This document shows positions 54,471 to 61,585 of a stretch of DNA of 64,000 nucleotides, in pieces. The notes under the pieces are model-generated. The model saw nothing but the letters and a program-made list of their open reading frames with translations. It was not told where the DNA came from and did not search any database. The position numbers and the translations under genes were made by a program. Source of the DNA: Haloarcula laminariae (GTDB lineage: Archaea; Halobacteriota; Halobacteria; Halobacteriales; Haloarculaceae); contig NZ_JAMZFY010000001.1 in assembly GCF_025457605.1 (NCBI RefSeq), positions 1,302,001-1,366,000 of the forward strand, given 5' to 3'. Within the stretch, counting starts at the first letter, position 1. Each line of letters opens with the position of its first letter.

Positions 54471-55121
54471 ATGCCAAACGCGAAACTCCGACTCACTGTG
54501 CCGGAGGAGGCGTGGCTCGGTGAGATTACTCGGCGCTTTCCGGAGACCCGCATCCGCGTGCTCGCGGCCATCCCGGACGGGCTGTCGGGCGTCGGACTGG
54601 TGGAGATGACCGGCCCCACGGCGGAGGGCGTCGTGACTGCGATGGCCGAGCAGGACGACGTCACCGACATCGAGACGCTCCAGCGGCGCGACGACGAGGC
54701 GCTGGTGCAGTTTGAGACGTCGGACCCCCTCCTGCTCCTGCCGGCCCGCGGCTCGAACGTCCCCCTGGAAATGCCGTTCGACATCAGGGACGGCGAGGTC
54801 ACGTGGACGGTGACGGCCCCGACCGAACAGCTCTCCGAGCTGGGCGGCCAACTGGACGAGTTCGGTATCGACTTCTCGGTGGAGTACATCCGTCAGGAGC
54901 CGGACCGGGAGCGGCTGTTGACCGACCGCCAACAGGAGGTCGTCGAGGCGGCGGTCGACGCGGGGTACTACGACACGCCCCGCCAGTGTTCGCTGACCGA
55001 GCTCGCCGACCGCATTGACATCGCGAAGTCCACCTGCTCGAACACCCTCCACCGGGCCGAGGAAGCGATAATCAAGGAGTACGTACAGCGCGAGATAGTC
55101 GGCGACATCTCGGCGGTGTGA
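54471..55121 (+). CDS. HTH_10 (Bat/DmsR-like) regulator of the denitrification island
   Basis: 216 aa from the ATG at 54471. The N-terminal ~145 residues are a variant sensing domain (EAWLGEITRRFPETRIRVLA, GLVEMTGPTAEGVV). The C-terminal HTH_10 is clear: LTDRQQEVVEAAVDAGYYDTP and CSLTELADRIDIAKSTCSNTLHRAEEA. It lacks the Cys cluster that I recall for NarO of Haloferax volcanii, so it is more like DmsR-type secondary regulators. Its own operator copy suggests it is switched on by a master regulator and then controls a subset of the genes here. Confidence 0.85.
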   Translation: MPNAKLRLTVPEEAWLGEITRRFPETRIRVLAAIPDGLSGVGLVEMTGPTAEGVVTAMAEQDDVTDIETLQRRDDEALVQFETSDPLLLLPARGSNVPLEMPFDIRDGEVTWTVTAPTEQLSELGGQLDEFGIDFSVEYIRQEPDRERLLTDRQQEVVEAAVDAGYYDTPRQCSLTELADRIDIAKSTCSNTLHRAEEAIIKEYVQREIVGDISAV

Positions 55122-55123
55122 GC

Positions 55124-55135
55124 CGAACGTGTTCG
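55124..55135. promoter_or_regulatory. denitrification-type palindrome CGAACGTGTTCG upstream of DUF2249 gene 1
   Basis: Lies 2 nt after the HTH_10 stop codon and 39 nt before the DUF2249 ATG at 55175. It gives the small downstream gene its own promoter. Confidence 0.82.
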
Positions 55136-55174
55136 GGACAATCGCTACTCGGCGACACCGACAATACGCTGTAT

Positions 55175-55396
55175 ATGACGGCAGATACCGTACTGGACGT
55201 GCGCGAGGTCGAGGGCGAGCCGTTCGGTGACATCGTCGCCGCCCTGGATGAACTCGACGAGGGGGCGACGCTGGAACTGGTCAACAGCTTCGAGCCGGAG
55301 CCGCTGTACGACGTGTTGACGACCCGCGGCTTCGAGTACGAGAGCGAACAGGTCACGCCCGAGGAGTGGCGCGTCAGGATTCGACACGCCGATTAG
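55175..55396 (+). CDS. DUF2249 protein (first of three)
   Basis: 73 aa from the ATG at 55175. Beginning TVLDVREVEGEPFGDIVAAL and continuing ATLELVNSFEPEPLYDVLTT, it matches DUF2249, a TusA/SirA-like fold. In other denitrifiers DUF2249 is linked to NO/nitrite respiration and hemerythrin-type proteins, but no reaction is known. It overlaps the convergent 55393 gene by 4 nt. Confidence 0.85.
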   Translation: MTADTVLDVREVEGEPFGDIVAALDELDEGATLELVNSFEPEPLYDVLTTRGFEYESEQVTPEEWRVRIRHAD

Positions 55397-55911
55397 AACG
55401 AGCCGCCGGCGGGACCGGCTGAGATTTCTTCACCGTCCCGCAGCGCCGCTTCCTGCCGTTTGAGCTTCCCGTTGATAGCGATAGCCTCCTGGTGCATGGG
55501 TGAGACGCGGACGCGGACGAGGTCGTACTCGTGGCGGTGGGCCTCGCCGTTGAACGCCCGCATCGCACCGACGGTTAGGGTGTCGCTCTGCGGGCAGAAC
55601 TCGGTCGTGGGCGTGAACTCCGCCCGGAGGACGGCGCCGTCGTCCGCCTCCCGGGCGTACCGGAACCCGGCGTCCGGGTGGCGGCGGTCGACGTTGAGCC
55701 GCGCCAGATTGTATCCGAAGGTCATGTCGTACACCCCGCGCTCCTCGAACAGCGAGCGGGCGAGCCGGTGGGTGGCGAGGTGGTCCGCCCCGGTCAGCAC
55801 GTCGTGGTCGGCGATGAACGGGCCCGGCTCGGGCGCGGAGTCGGGCACGAACTCGTCGTACGTGTCGAACGTGTCGCCGCCCTCGGCCGAGAACGGGTTC
55901 GGGACGTTCAT
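55393..55911 (-). CDS. conserved denitrification-linked protein, unknown
   Basis: 172 aa from the ATG at 55911 (MNVPNPFSAEGGDTFDTYDE). A hydrophilic N-terminal half has FIADHDVLTGADHLATHRLA; the second half has VLRAEFTPTTEFCPQSDTLT, AMRAFNGEAHRHEYDLVRVR and SPMHQEAIAINGKLKRQEA. A single Cys and several His in the FCPQSDT/HRHEYD region might bind metal. No named family recognised. It shares a palindromic promoter with the divergent cupin gene at 55999. Confidence 0.7.
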   Translation of the reverse strand: MNVPNPFSAEGGDTFDTYDEFVPDSAPEPGPFIADHDVLTGADHLATHRLARSLFEERGVYDMTFGYNLARLNVDRRHPDAGFRYAREADDGAVLRAEFTPTTEFCPQSDTLTVGAMRAFNGEAHRHEYDLVRVRVSPMHQEAIAINGKLKRQEAALRDGEEISAGPAGGSF

Positions 55912-55949
55912 GGCTGTAAGTATGGTAGCGACGAGTCTATCCGCACTCC

Positions 55950-55961
55950 CGAACGTGTTCG
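55950..55961. promoter_or_regulatory. denitrification-type palindrome CGAACGTGTTCG serving both divergent genes
   Basis: One site is 38 nt from the minus-strand start (55911) and 37 nt from the plus-strand start (55999). The same distances seen elsewhere apply in both directions, which argues that the protein bound here activates two oppositely directed promoters. Confidence 0.88.
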
Positions 55962-55998
55962 GCACAACAGGGAGCCGTTCGGCCGACGACGGGACACC

Positions 55999-56367
55999 AT
56001 GGTCGCGACAGACTTCGACAGCGAGCGCGAGTACGACTCCGACCGGTTTCGCGCGCGGGTCCTCCACGAATCGGACGCACAGAAAGTCGTGCTCGGGTAC
56101 TTCGAACCGGGGCAGTTCATCCCGGTCCACGCGCCCGACAGCGACGTGGCCATCACCGTCCGCGAGGGGTCCGGTATCGTCCGCGAGGGCGACCGGAGCC
56201 ACGAGGTCGAACCGGGGTCGGTCGTCGTGGTGCCGGCCGGCGAAGCCCGCGGGGTCCGCGCCGAGACGGAACTCGAAGCCACGCTCGTCACCGCCCCGCC
56301 GCCGGGCGAGGCGGCCCACGAGCCCGTCCGCCGGGGGCTCGCCGAGGGGACGTTCGAGCCCGAGTGA
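55999..56367 (+). CDS. cupin-domain protein
   Basis: 122 aa from the ATG at 55999. The beta-barrel runs LGYFEPGQFIPVHAPDSDVAITV to SHEVEPGSVVVVPAGEARGV, the two cupin motifs. The metal-binding His set is incomplete (only one His in the first motif), so it may be a non-metal sensor or binding protein. It is divergent from the unknown gene at 55393 and controlled from the shared site. Confidence 0.85.
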   Translation: MVATDFDSEREYDSDRFRARVLHESDAQKVVLGYFEPGQFIPVHAPDSDVAITVREGSGIVREGDRSHEVEPGSVVVVPAGEARGVRAETELEATLVTAPPPGEAAHEPVRRGLAEGTFEPE

Positions 56368-56375
56368 GCGCAACC

Positions 56376-56387
56376 CGAACGTGTTCG
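56376..56387. promoter_or_regulatory. denitrification-type palindrome CGAACGTGTTCG upstream of DUF2249 gene 2
   Basis: Begins 9 nt after the cupin stop codon and ends 39 nt before the DUF2249 ATG at 56427. It separates this unit from the upstream cupin gene. Confidence 0.82.
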
Positions 56388-56426
56388 CACGAAGGCCCTC
56401 GGTCGGTGGCGGAGTATCACCGATGT

Positions 56427-56660
56427 ATGCCAGCAGAGACACTCGATTTACGCGACGTGCCGCCCTCGGAGCGACACCCGAAGATTCACTCGGCGTTCGA
56501 GGACCTGGCGAGCGGTGAACGGCTCGAAATCGTCAACGACCACGACCCTCAGCCGCTGTTCTACGAGTTCCAGGCCGAGGTCGAGGCCTTCGACGCCGAG
56601 AACTACCGCTGTGAGCGCCAGGGCGTAAACGAGTTCGTGGCGACGCTCCCGAAACAGTGA
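56427..56660 (+). CDS. DUF2249 protein (second of three)
   Basis: 77 aa. ETLDLRDVPPSERHPKIHSA and GERLEIVNDHDPQPLFYEFQ are the DUF2249 pattern, with the HDPQPLFYEF part similar to the domain in hemerythrin-associated members. It overlaps the following cupin gene by 4 nt (GTGA) and forms an operon with it. Confidence 0.9.
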   Translation: MPAETLDLRDVPPSERHPKIHSAFEDLASGERLEIVNDHDPQPLFYEFQAEVEAFDAENYRCERQGVNEFVATLPKQ

Positions 56661-56950
56661 CGGTGGAACGAGCCACGGTCGACGCCGACGAGGCGGGCCG
56701 TCAGTCCCTCTTCGAGGGCGAGCCCCGAACCGTCCTCCTCTCACTGGCGGCCGAGGAGCGAGTCCCACCCCACTCCCACCCCGAACGGGCCGTCGTCTTT
56801 CAGGTCCTCTCGGGGGAGATCGAACTGACGCTCGACGACGAGACCGAGACCCTGCAGGCCGGCGAGCTAGTCCGGTTCGACGGCGACTGCGACATCTCGC
56901 CCTACGCCACGACGGCGTCGCGGGCGCTCGTGACGCTCGCGAAAAGCTAG
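56657..56950 (+). CDS. small cupin-domain protein
   Basis: 97 aa from a GTG at 56657 overlapping the DUF2249 stop. It starts MTVERATVDADEAGRQSLFE; the cupin motifs are VPPHSHPERAVVFQVLSG (with the His-x-His-x-x-Glu metal pattern) and LQAGELVRFDGDCDISPYAT. It overlaps the convergent 56947 gene by 4 nt. A metal-binding sensor or NO/redox-related role is inferred from context only. Confidence 0.87.
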   Translation: MTVERATVDADEAGRQSLFEGEPRTVLLSLAAEERVPPHSHPERAVVFQVLSGEIELTLDDETETLQAGELVRFDGDCDISPYATTASRALVTLAKS

Positions 56951-57192
56951 TCCGAACACAGCAGTATCTCTGGCTCGCTTTCACCGGCATCCGGGCCCTT
57001 GGTGGCCGCCTCGTCCGTCTCGAACAGCTCGAGGAGCTCGCCGGTGAGGCGGTCGGCCAACTGCTCGACGGTCGCCCGCTGTTCGGGCGTGAGCTCTCCG
57101 CAGTTGGCCAGGCGGCCGAGCGCGCGCTCGACCTGTTCGTCCCGAACCGCGTCGGCGTCCGCGGGCCGCTCCAGCCCGTTCGAGTCCGTCAT
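56947..57192 (-). CDS. helical protein resembling the dimerisation domain of glutamyl-tRNA reductase
   Basis: 81 aa from the ATG at 57192, which overlaps the DUF2249 stop (ATGA). The core DEQVERALGRLANCGELTPE, then QRATVEQLADRLTGELLELF, has the rhythm of the C-terminal HemA dimerisation helix (R.LERALRRL...L..EQR..VE.LT..LV.KLL). No catalytic part is present, so it cannot be a reductase. It may bind HemA and tune heme supply for NOR or other heme enzymes. The resemblance is by eye. Confidence 0.55.
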   Translation of the reverse strand: MTDSNGLERPADADAVRDEQVERALGRLANCGELTPEQRATVEQLADRLTGELLELFETDEAATKGPDAGESEPEILLCSD

Positions 57193-57458
57193 TCCTCGGC
57201 CCAGATGACCGTCGTCGTCACGCCCGTCTGCGTGACCGTCTCGTAGCTGTACCCGCGGTCGTCGAGTTTCGGGTAGAGGTGCTGTGGCGCGCGGTCGTTG
57301 TACTGTACCAGCACCGTCTCGTCGTCCAGCTCCGGCAGCAGTTCCAGCGTCTTCCGGAGCGGTTTGGGCGGGCCCAACTGGCGCACGTCGAGCGTTTCGA
57401 CCGGCGCGTCGGTCGGCGCGTCAGTCCGGTGCAGCAATGAACCGTCTAGCTCTCCCAT
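57189..57458 (-). CDS. DUF2249 protein (third of three)
   Basis: 89 aa from the ATG at 57458 (MGELDGSLLHRTDAPTDAPV). VETLDVRQLGPPKPLRKTLE and VLVQYNDRAPQHLYPKLDDR are the DUF2249 core. It is longer at the N-terminus than the other two. It forms an operon with the HemA-like helix gene. Confidence 0.88.
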   Translation of the reverse strand: MGELDGSLLHRTDAPTDAPVETLDVRQLGPPKPLRKTLELLPELDDETVLVQYNDRAPQHLYPKLDDRGYSYETVTQTGVTTTVIWAEE

Positions 57459-57496
57459 GGAAACCGATACACCGTACAGGGGGGCGACAGTTTTCC

Positions 57497-57508
57497 CGAA
57501 CATGTTCA
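57497..57508. promoter_or_regulatory. denitrification-type palindrome CGAACATGTTCA upstream of DUF2249 gene 3
   Basis: Eleven of 12 positions match. It lies 38 nt upstream of the ATG on the minus strand. The radical SAM gene ends 16 nt beyond it. Confidence 0.82.
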
Positions 57509-57523
57509 GGGGTCGCCCGCCCC

Positions 57524-58612
57524 TCAGTCGCTCGCGACGTCTGACTGCCCGGACTCCGCGTCCCACCCCTCCGGGACGTGCGCACAGAGGGGGTCACTCG
57601 CCAGCGGGTCGCCGGTCGTGGCGTAGGCGCGGGACCGGCTCCCGCCACAGACGTGTCGGTACTCGCAGGCGCCGCACTTCCCCGTGAGCCGGCTGCGGTC
57701 CCGGAGGGCCTCGAACAGGTCGGAATTGCGGTACACGTCGACCACGTCGTCGGTGCGGACGTTGCCGGCGGCTTTCGGGAGGAACCCCGACGGGTAGACG
57801 TCGCCGGTGTGGCTCACGAACGCGAACCCGTCCCCGGCGATGATACCGCCGCGGCGCTTCGCCCCCGGCGGCTGGTCGTCCGTCGGCTGCTCGCGCGCTT
57901 CCAAGCCGACACGCCGGTAGTGTGGGGCCTCGGTCGTCTTGATGCCGAAGGGCACGTCCGGCCGGATGTCGTGGAGCCAGGTCATCACGTCCTCGGTCCG
58001 CCCGGGCGAGACCGGGTCGAGTATCCGCCCGCGACCGACGGGGACGAGGAAGAAGACGCTCCAGAGGACGGCGCCGAGGTCCTCGACCAGGTCGGCGATA
58101 GCCGGCAGGTCGTCGACGGTCCCGTCACAGACTGTCGTGTTGATCTGCAGCGGGAGTCCCGCCTGTGTCGCCGCCCGGGCCGCTCGCAGCGTCTCCTCGA
58201 AGCTCCCCCGCTCGCCGCGGAACTCGTCGTGAGCGCCGGCCGTGGCCCCGTCGAGACTCACCGCCATACGGCTGAGCCCGGCTTCCGCCAGCGCCTCGAT
58301 GCTGTCGGCGGTCAGCGCGCTCGTCCCGCTCGGCGTCAGCGTCATCGTGAGCCCGATGTCAGTGCCGTACTCGACGAGCTCGACCAGGTCCGGTCGCTGC
58401 ATCGGGTCCCCGCCGGAGAGCACGACGAGCTGGTTCTCGGAGAACTCCCGAACGTCGTCGAGCAGGGCCTTCCCCTCGGCCGTCGAGAGCTCGTCCGGGT
58501 GACGCCCCGGTTTCGCGTCGGCCCGGCAGTGTTCACACGCCAGTTCGCAGGCCTGTGTGACCTCCCAGATGAGGACCATCGGCCGCTGGGCCGTATCCGT
58601 CGGTGGTCGCAT
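57524..58612 (-). CDS. radical SAM/SPASM enzyme (TIGR04053-like)
   Basis: 362 aa from the ATG at 58612 (MRPPTDTAQRPMV). The Cys triad that binds the catalytic 4Fe-4S is at residues 22, 26 and 29 (QACELACEHC). GGDPMQRPDL (~80) is a further rSAM motif. The SPASM-type auxiliary cluster region near 305-345 has GKCGACEYRHVCGG and SDPLCAHVPEG. Related haloarchaeal enzymes modify short peptides (for example CGCGG proteins) or act in heme synthesis (AhbD/NirJ-like). The nearest candidate substrate is the CGCGG protein at 53592. Its operator is 66 nt upstream rather than 38. Substrate assignment is inference. Confidence 0.85.
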   Translation of the reverse strand: MRPPTDTAQRPMVLIWEVTQACELACEHCRADAKPGRHPDELSTAEGKALLDDVREFSENQLVVLSGGDPMQRPDLVELVEYGTDIGLTMTLTPSGTSALTADSIEALAEAGLSRMAVSLDGATAGAHDEFRGERGSFEETLRAARAATQAGLPLQINTTVCDGTVDDLPAIADLVEDLGAVLWSVFFLVPVGRGRILDPVSPGRTEDVMTWLHDIRPDVPFGIKTTEAPHYRRVGLEAREQPTDDQPPGAKRRGGIIAGDGFAFVSHTGDVYPSGFLPKAAGNVRTDDVVDVYRNSDLFEALRDRSRLTGKCGACEYRHVCGGSRSRAYATTGDPLASDPLCAHVPEGWDAESGQSDVASD

Positions 58613-58678
58613 GACTGGACGGTAACGGTCTGTCGGACATATCGGTGCCACGCTGTTCCCGTTCGGTGGGAACCAGCC

Positions 58679-58690
58679 CGAAGATGTTCG
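58679..58690. promoter_or_regulatory. denitrification-type near-palindrome CGAAGATGTTCG between rSAM and heme-copper-like genes
   Basis: Eleven of 12 positions match CGAACATGTTCG. It is 66 nt from the rSAM start (58612, minus) and 102 nt from the start at 58793 (plus). Distances are longer than elsewhere, so the transcripts may have leaders. Confidence 0.68.
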
Positions 58691-58792
58691 CACGGGGTTA
58701 CTGGAGGGCCCGTCGGCTACCACCCAGTGTGAGACATCTGACTGTCACGCCGGGGCCGGGACGACCGGTCCCGGACCGGAGCGTGGTGTAGC

Positions 58793-60160
58793 ATGGGCGC
58801 CGTCCCCGGCGGTCTCGATACGGACACCGACCTCCCGCTGGCGCTCCCGCTGCGGCATTTCGTCGTCGGCCTGGGATTTCTCGCGCTTGGTGCGCTCGTC
58901 GGCATCGGCCAGGTCGCCGGCGTCGTCCCCGGGCTCGCTTCCCTGGCCCACGCCCACCTGCTGCTCGTCGGCTGGGTCTGCGTGACCATCATGGGGGCGA
59001 TGACGCAGTTTGTACCGGTGTGGTCGGGCGCGTCGCTGTACTCACCGCGGTTAGCGAGCTTCCAGCTGGCGCTCGTCGTCGCCGGCCTGAGCGGCTTCGT
59101 CGCCGCGCTCACGCTCGGCGCGATGGCGTGGCTGGCCCCCTTCGGCGCCCTGTTGCTCCTCGGGTTCTGGACGTTCGCGTACAACATCCTGCGGACCCTC
59201 GCTACCGTCGAGGAGTACGACGTGACCGAGCGACACTTCGGCTACGCGCTGGGGTTCTTCTGTCTGCTCACGCTGTTCGGGCTCGGACTCGCCGTCGATT
59301 TCACCCATCCGTTCACGGCGTCGCTACCGGTCGACCACGCGCACCTCAGACAGGCACACGCGACACTAGCCGTCTTCGGTGCCGTGCTGACGACGATATA
59401 CGGCGCACTCTACCAGCTAGGGACGATGTTCACGCAGAGCGACCTCCACGGCGTCGACCACTCCCTGCAGTCGGTCGAAGCCGCCGCCCACCCGCTCGGC
59501 GTCGTCCTGCTGGCCGGCGGCCGGCTCGTTGGTTCCGTCCCCGTCGCGAGGCTCGGGGGGCTGCTAGTAGTCGCGGCCGCGCTCGCGATGAGCGCCGTCC
59601 TCGGCCGGCGGCTGTTCGAGATGCAGGTCGAGTGGGAGCCGATGCACACCCGCTACGGCGTCGTTACCGTCGCACTCGTGGCGTGGGCGGTGTCGGCTGT
59701 CCCGGCCTGGATATCGGCCCCGACCGCCGGCGCCCACCTGTTCGGCGCGAGCGGCTCGGTCCACCTGCTCGCACTCGGCGTCGTCGGCACGGTGCTCGTC
59801 GGGACGCTGTATCACATCGTCCCGTTTATCATCTGGGTCGAGCGGTACAGCGACCGCCTCGGGTTCGAAGCGGTGCCGATGATAGACGACCTGTACGACG
59901 ACCGGCTCGCCGCCGCAGACGGGGCGCTCTGGGTCGGCGGCGCTGTCTGTCTCGTCGGCGCGGCGTGGCTCGGACTTCCGTCGCCTGTCGTCGCGGTCGG
60001 CGGCGTCATGGTGGGTCTGAGTATCGCTGCGTTCGCGGCGAACATGCTGCTGGTCGTTCACGAACACGGACCGGACCCGTTCGACAGAGTCCTCCTGGGG
60101 TCGCTCAGCCCGCGACCGGAGCCAGTCGCCGAGGACGACAGCTCCCCCTCGGATGTATAA
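58793..60160 (+). CDS. heme-copper-like multispan membrane protein
   Basis: 455 aa with about 12 helices, no signal peptide. Conserved His are in LAHAHLLLVGW (~45), DHAHLRQAHATLAVFGAV (~185), and TLYHIVPFIIWVERYSDRLG (~345), reminiscent of NnrS or cbb3-subunit-I-like membrane proteins. The HAHLLLVGWV and DHAHLRQAH patterns could hold heme or copper. NnrS-type proteins help cells tolerate NO and are common next to NO reductase genes. The assignment is by topology and His spacing, not by identity. Confidence 0.7.
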   Translation: MGAVPGGLDTDTDLPLALPLRHFVVGLGFLALGALVGIGQVAGVVPGLASLAHAHLLLVGWVCVTIMGAMTQFVPVWSGASLYSPRLASFQLALVVAGLSGFVAALTLGAMAWLAPFGALLLLGFWTFAYNILRTLATVEEYDVTERHFGYALGFFCLLTLFGLGLAVDFTHPFTASLPVDHAHLRQAHATLAVFGAVLTTIYGALYQLGTMFTQSDLHGVDHSLQSVEAAAHPLGVVLLAGGRLVGSVPVARLGGLLVVAAALAMSAVLGRRLFEMQVEWEPMHTRYGVVTVALVAWAVSAVPAWISAPTAGAHLFGASGSVHLLALGVVGTVLVGTLYHIVPFIIWVERYSDRLGFEAVPMIDDLYDDRLAAADGALWVGGAVCLVGAAWLGLPSPVVAVGGVMVGLSIAAFAANMLLVVHEHGPDPFDRVLLGSLSPRPEPVAEDDSSPSDV

Positions 60161-60169
60161 ACCGGGGGT

Positions 60170-60181
60170 AGAACATCTTCG
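60170..60181. promoter_or_regulatory. denitrification-type palindrome AGAACATCTTCG upstream of nirK
   Basis: Ten of 12 positions match CGAACATGTTCG. It ends 39 nt before an in-frame ATG at 60221, the same spacing as elsewhere, and 99 nt before the more likely protein start at 60281. That points to a transcription start near 60221. Confidence 0.65.
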
Positions 60182-60280
60182 CGTGCCCTTCTCGGGGGTT
60201 GGGAAACTCCTTCACACCCTATGGCACTGTGGTGCAAACATACAGGTGTACGACGGAGAGCGCTCCGTGGTGATTACCCA

Positions 60281-61366
60281 ATGTCAACGATACCAGAGCC
60301 AACTCGGCGGCGCGTCCTACAGGCGCTCGGTGCTGGAAGTGTCCTGCTGGCAGGCTGCAGCAGTTCCAGTCCCGAGGCCACGCCCGAACAGCAGACCACG
60401 TCGACGCCACAGACTCCGAGTGCGAACGCCGCACAGAGCACCGACGTCGACCGTGTCGCCGCCGACCCGACCGATATTCCGGACCCGATAGACCGGGACA
60501 CGTCGGAAACCATCGAGGTCGAGATGACGACCCACGAGCAGGTCGCGGAGATAGAGCCCGGTGTCACCTACGAGTACATGACCTTCGACGGGCAGATTCC
60601 GGGGCCGATGATACGCGTCCGCCGAGGGGACACGGTGGAGCTGACCATCACGAACGACGAGAGCAACGTGATGCCCCACAACATCGACCTCCACGCCGTT
60701 CGGGGGCCAGGCGGCGGGGCCGAGGACTCCACGGTCGCGCCCGGCGAGACGGCGACCTTCCAGTTCAAGGCCACCTACCCCGGCGCGTTCATCTACCACT
60801 GCGCCGTCCCCAACATGGACTACCATATCTCCTCGGGGATGTTCGGGATGATCCTCGTCGAACCCGAGGACGGCCTGCCCGAGGTGGACCACGAGTTCTA
60901 CTTCGGCCAGCAGGAGCTGTACACGACCGGCGACACCGGCGAGAAGGGCCATCACGACTTCGACATGGACGCGATGGCCGCCGAGGAGCCGACCTACGTC
61001 CTCATCAACGGGGAGAAAACCGCCATCACGCCCGACAAATACGGCTCGCCAACCGTCAACGTGGGTGAGGACGCCCGCGTCTACTTCGTCACCGGCGGGC
61101 CGAACCTCGACTCCAGCTTCCACCCCATCGGCTCGGTGTGGGACGAGGTGTACCCACAGGGGTCCATTGCGAGCGACCCCCACCGATTCGTCCAGACGAC
61201 GCCGGTCAAACCGGGGTCGTGTGCCATCACCACGCTCCACGCTGAAGTGCCAGGCAACATCAAGCTGGTCGACCACGCGCTCTCCCGGGTCGCCCGGAAG
61301 GGTGCGCTGGCGGTCATCTCTCGCGAAGGCGAGGAGAACACCGAGGTCTTCGACCCCGACCCCTGA
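60281..61366 (+). CDS. nirK: copper-containing nitrite reductase NirK
   Basis: 361 aa from the ATG at 60281 (MSTIPEPTRRRV); an in-frame ATG at 60221 adds 20 residues and is positioned like a leaderless start, so either is possible. TAT motif RRRVLQ plus a lipobox-like LLAGCSSS (~20-27). Cupredoxin domain 1 has PHNIDLHA (T1 His, T2 His and the catalytic Asp, ~131) and IYHCAVPNMDYHISSGMFG (T2 His, T1 Cys, His and Met, ~172). Domain 2 has SSFHPIGSVWD (catalytic His, ~281) and VDHALSRV (third T2 His, ~331). Every active-site residue is kept. It reduces nitrite to NO on the outer face of the membrane. Confidence 0.97.
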   Translation: MSTIPEPTRRRVLQALGAGSVLLAGCSSSSPEATPEQQTTSTPQTPSANAAQSTDVDRVAADPTDIPDPIDRDTSETIEVEMTTHEQVAEIEPGVTYEYMTFDGQIPGPMIRVRRGDTVELTITNDESNVMPHNIDLHAVRGPGGGAEDSTVAPGETATFQFKATYPGAFIYHCAVPNMDYHISSGMFGMILVEPEDGLPEVDHEFYFGQQELYTTGDTGEKGHHDFDMDAMAAEEPTYVLINGEKTAITPDKYGSPTVNVGEDARVYFVTGGPNLDSSFHPIGSVWDEVYPQGSIASDPHRFVQTTPVKPGSCAITTLHAEVPGNIKLVDHALSRVARKGALAVISREGEENTEVFDPDP

Positions 61367-61462
61367 GCGAGCGACACGCCGCTCCACATCGCCGGGGATA
61401 GCACTGATTTGACGGGTCCACCGTGACCCCGACCATGCCATCCTCTGTCGGCCGACGCTCAG

Positions 61463-61585
61463 TCACCAGGCCGCGATGAAGGTGAGCAGGTCGACGCCGA
61501 TGATGAAAAGCACGACCAGCAACGCGACACCGATAATCACTTTGAGGAACCACGGGAACGAGTCGTCGGTGTCGGAGTCTCCCAT
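61463..61585 (-). CDS. 40-aa single-span membrane miniprotein
   Basis: From the ATG at 61585: MGDSDTDDSFPWFLKVIIGV followed by ALLVVLFIIGVDLLTFIAAW and a stop. An acidic N-terminus and one 25-residue hydrophobic helix make it a classic small membrane subunit. It is convergent to nirK, 97 nt from its stop. I see no operator of the denitrification type in front of it. Small subunits of this kind support heme-copper or other membrane complexes; the partner is unknown. Confidence 0.7.
   Translation of the reverse strand: MGDSDTDDSFPWFLKVIIGVALLVVLFIIGVDLLTFIAAW

Noticed and set aside
55860..55880. TCGAACGTGTCG near 55865, similar to the regulatory motif
   Set aside because: It is inside the coding sequence of the unknown gene at 55393 and its second half-site is broken.
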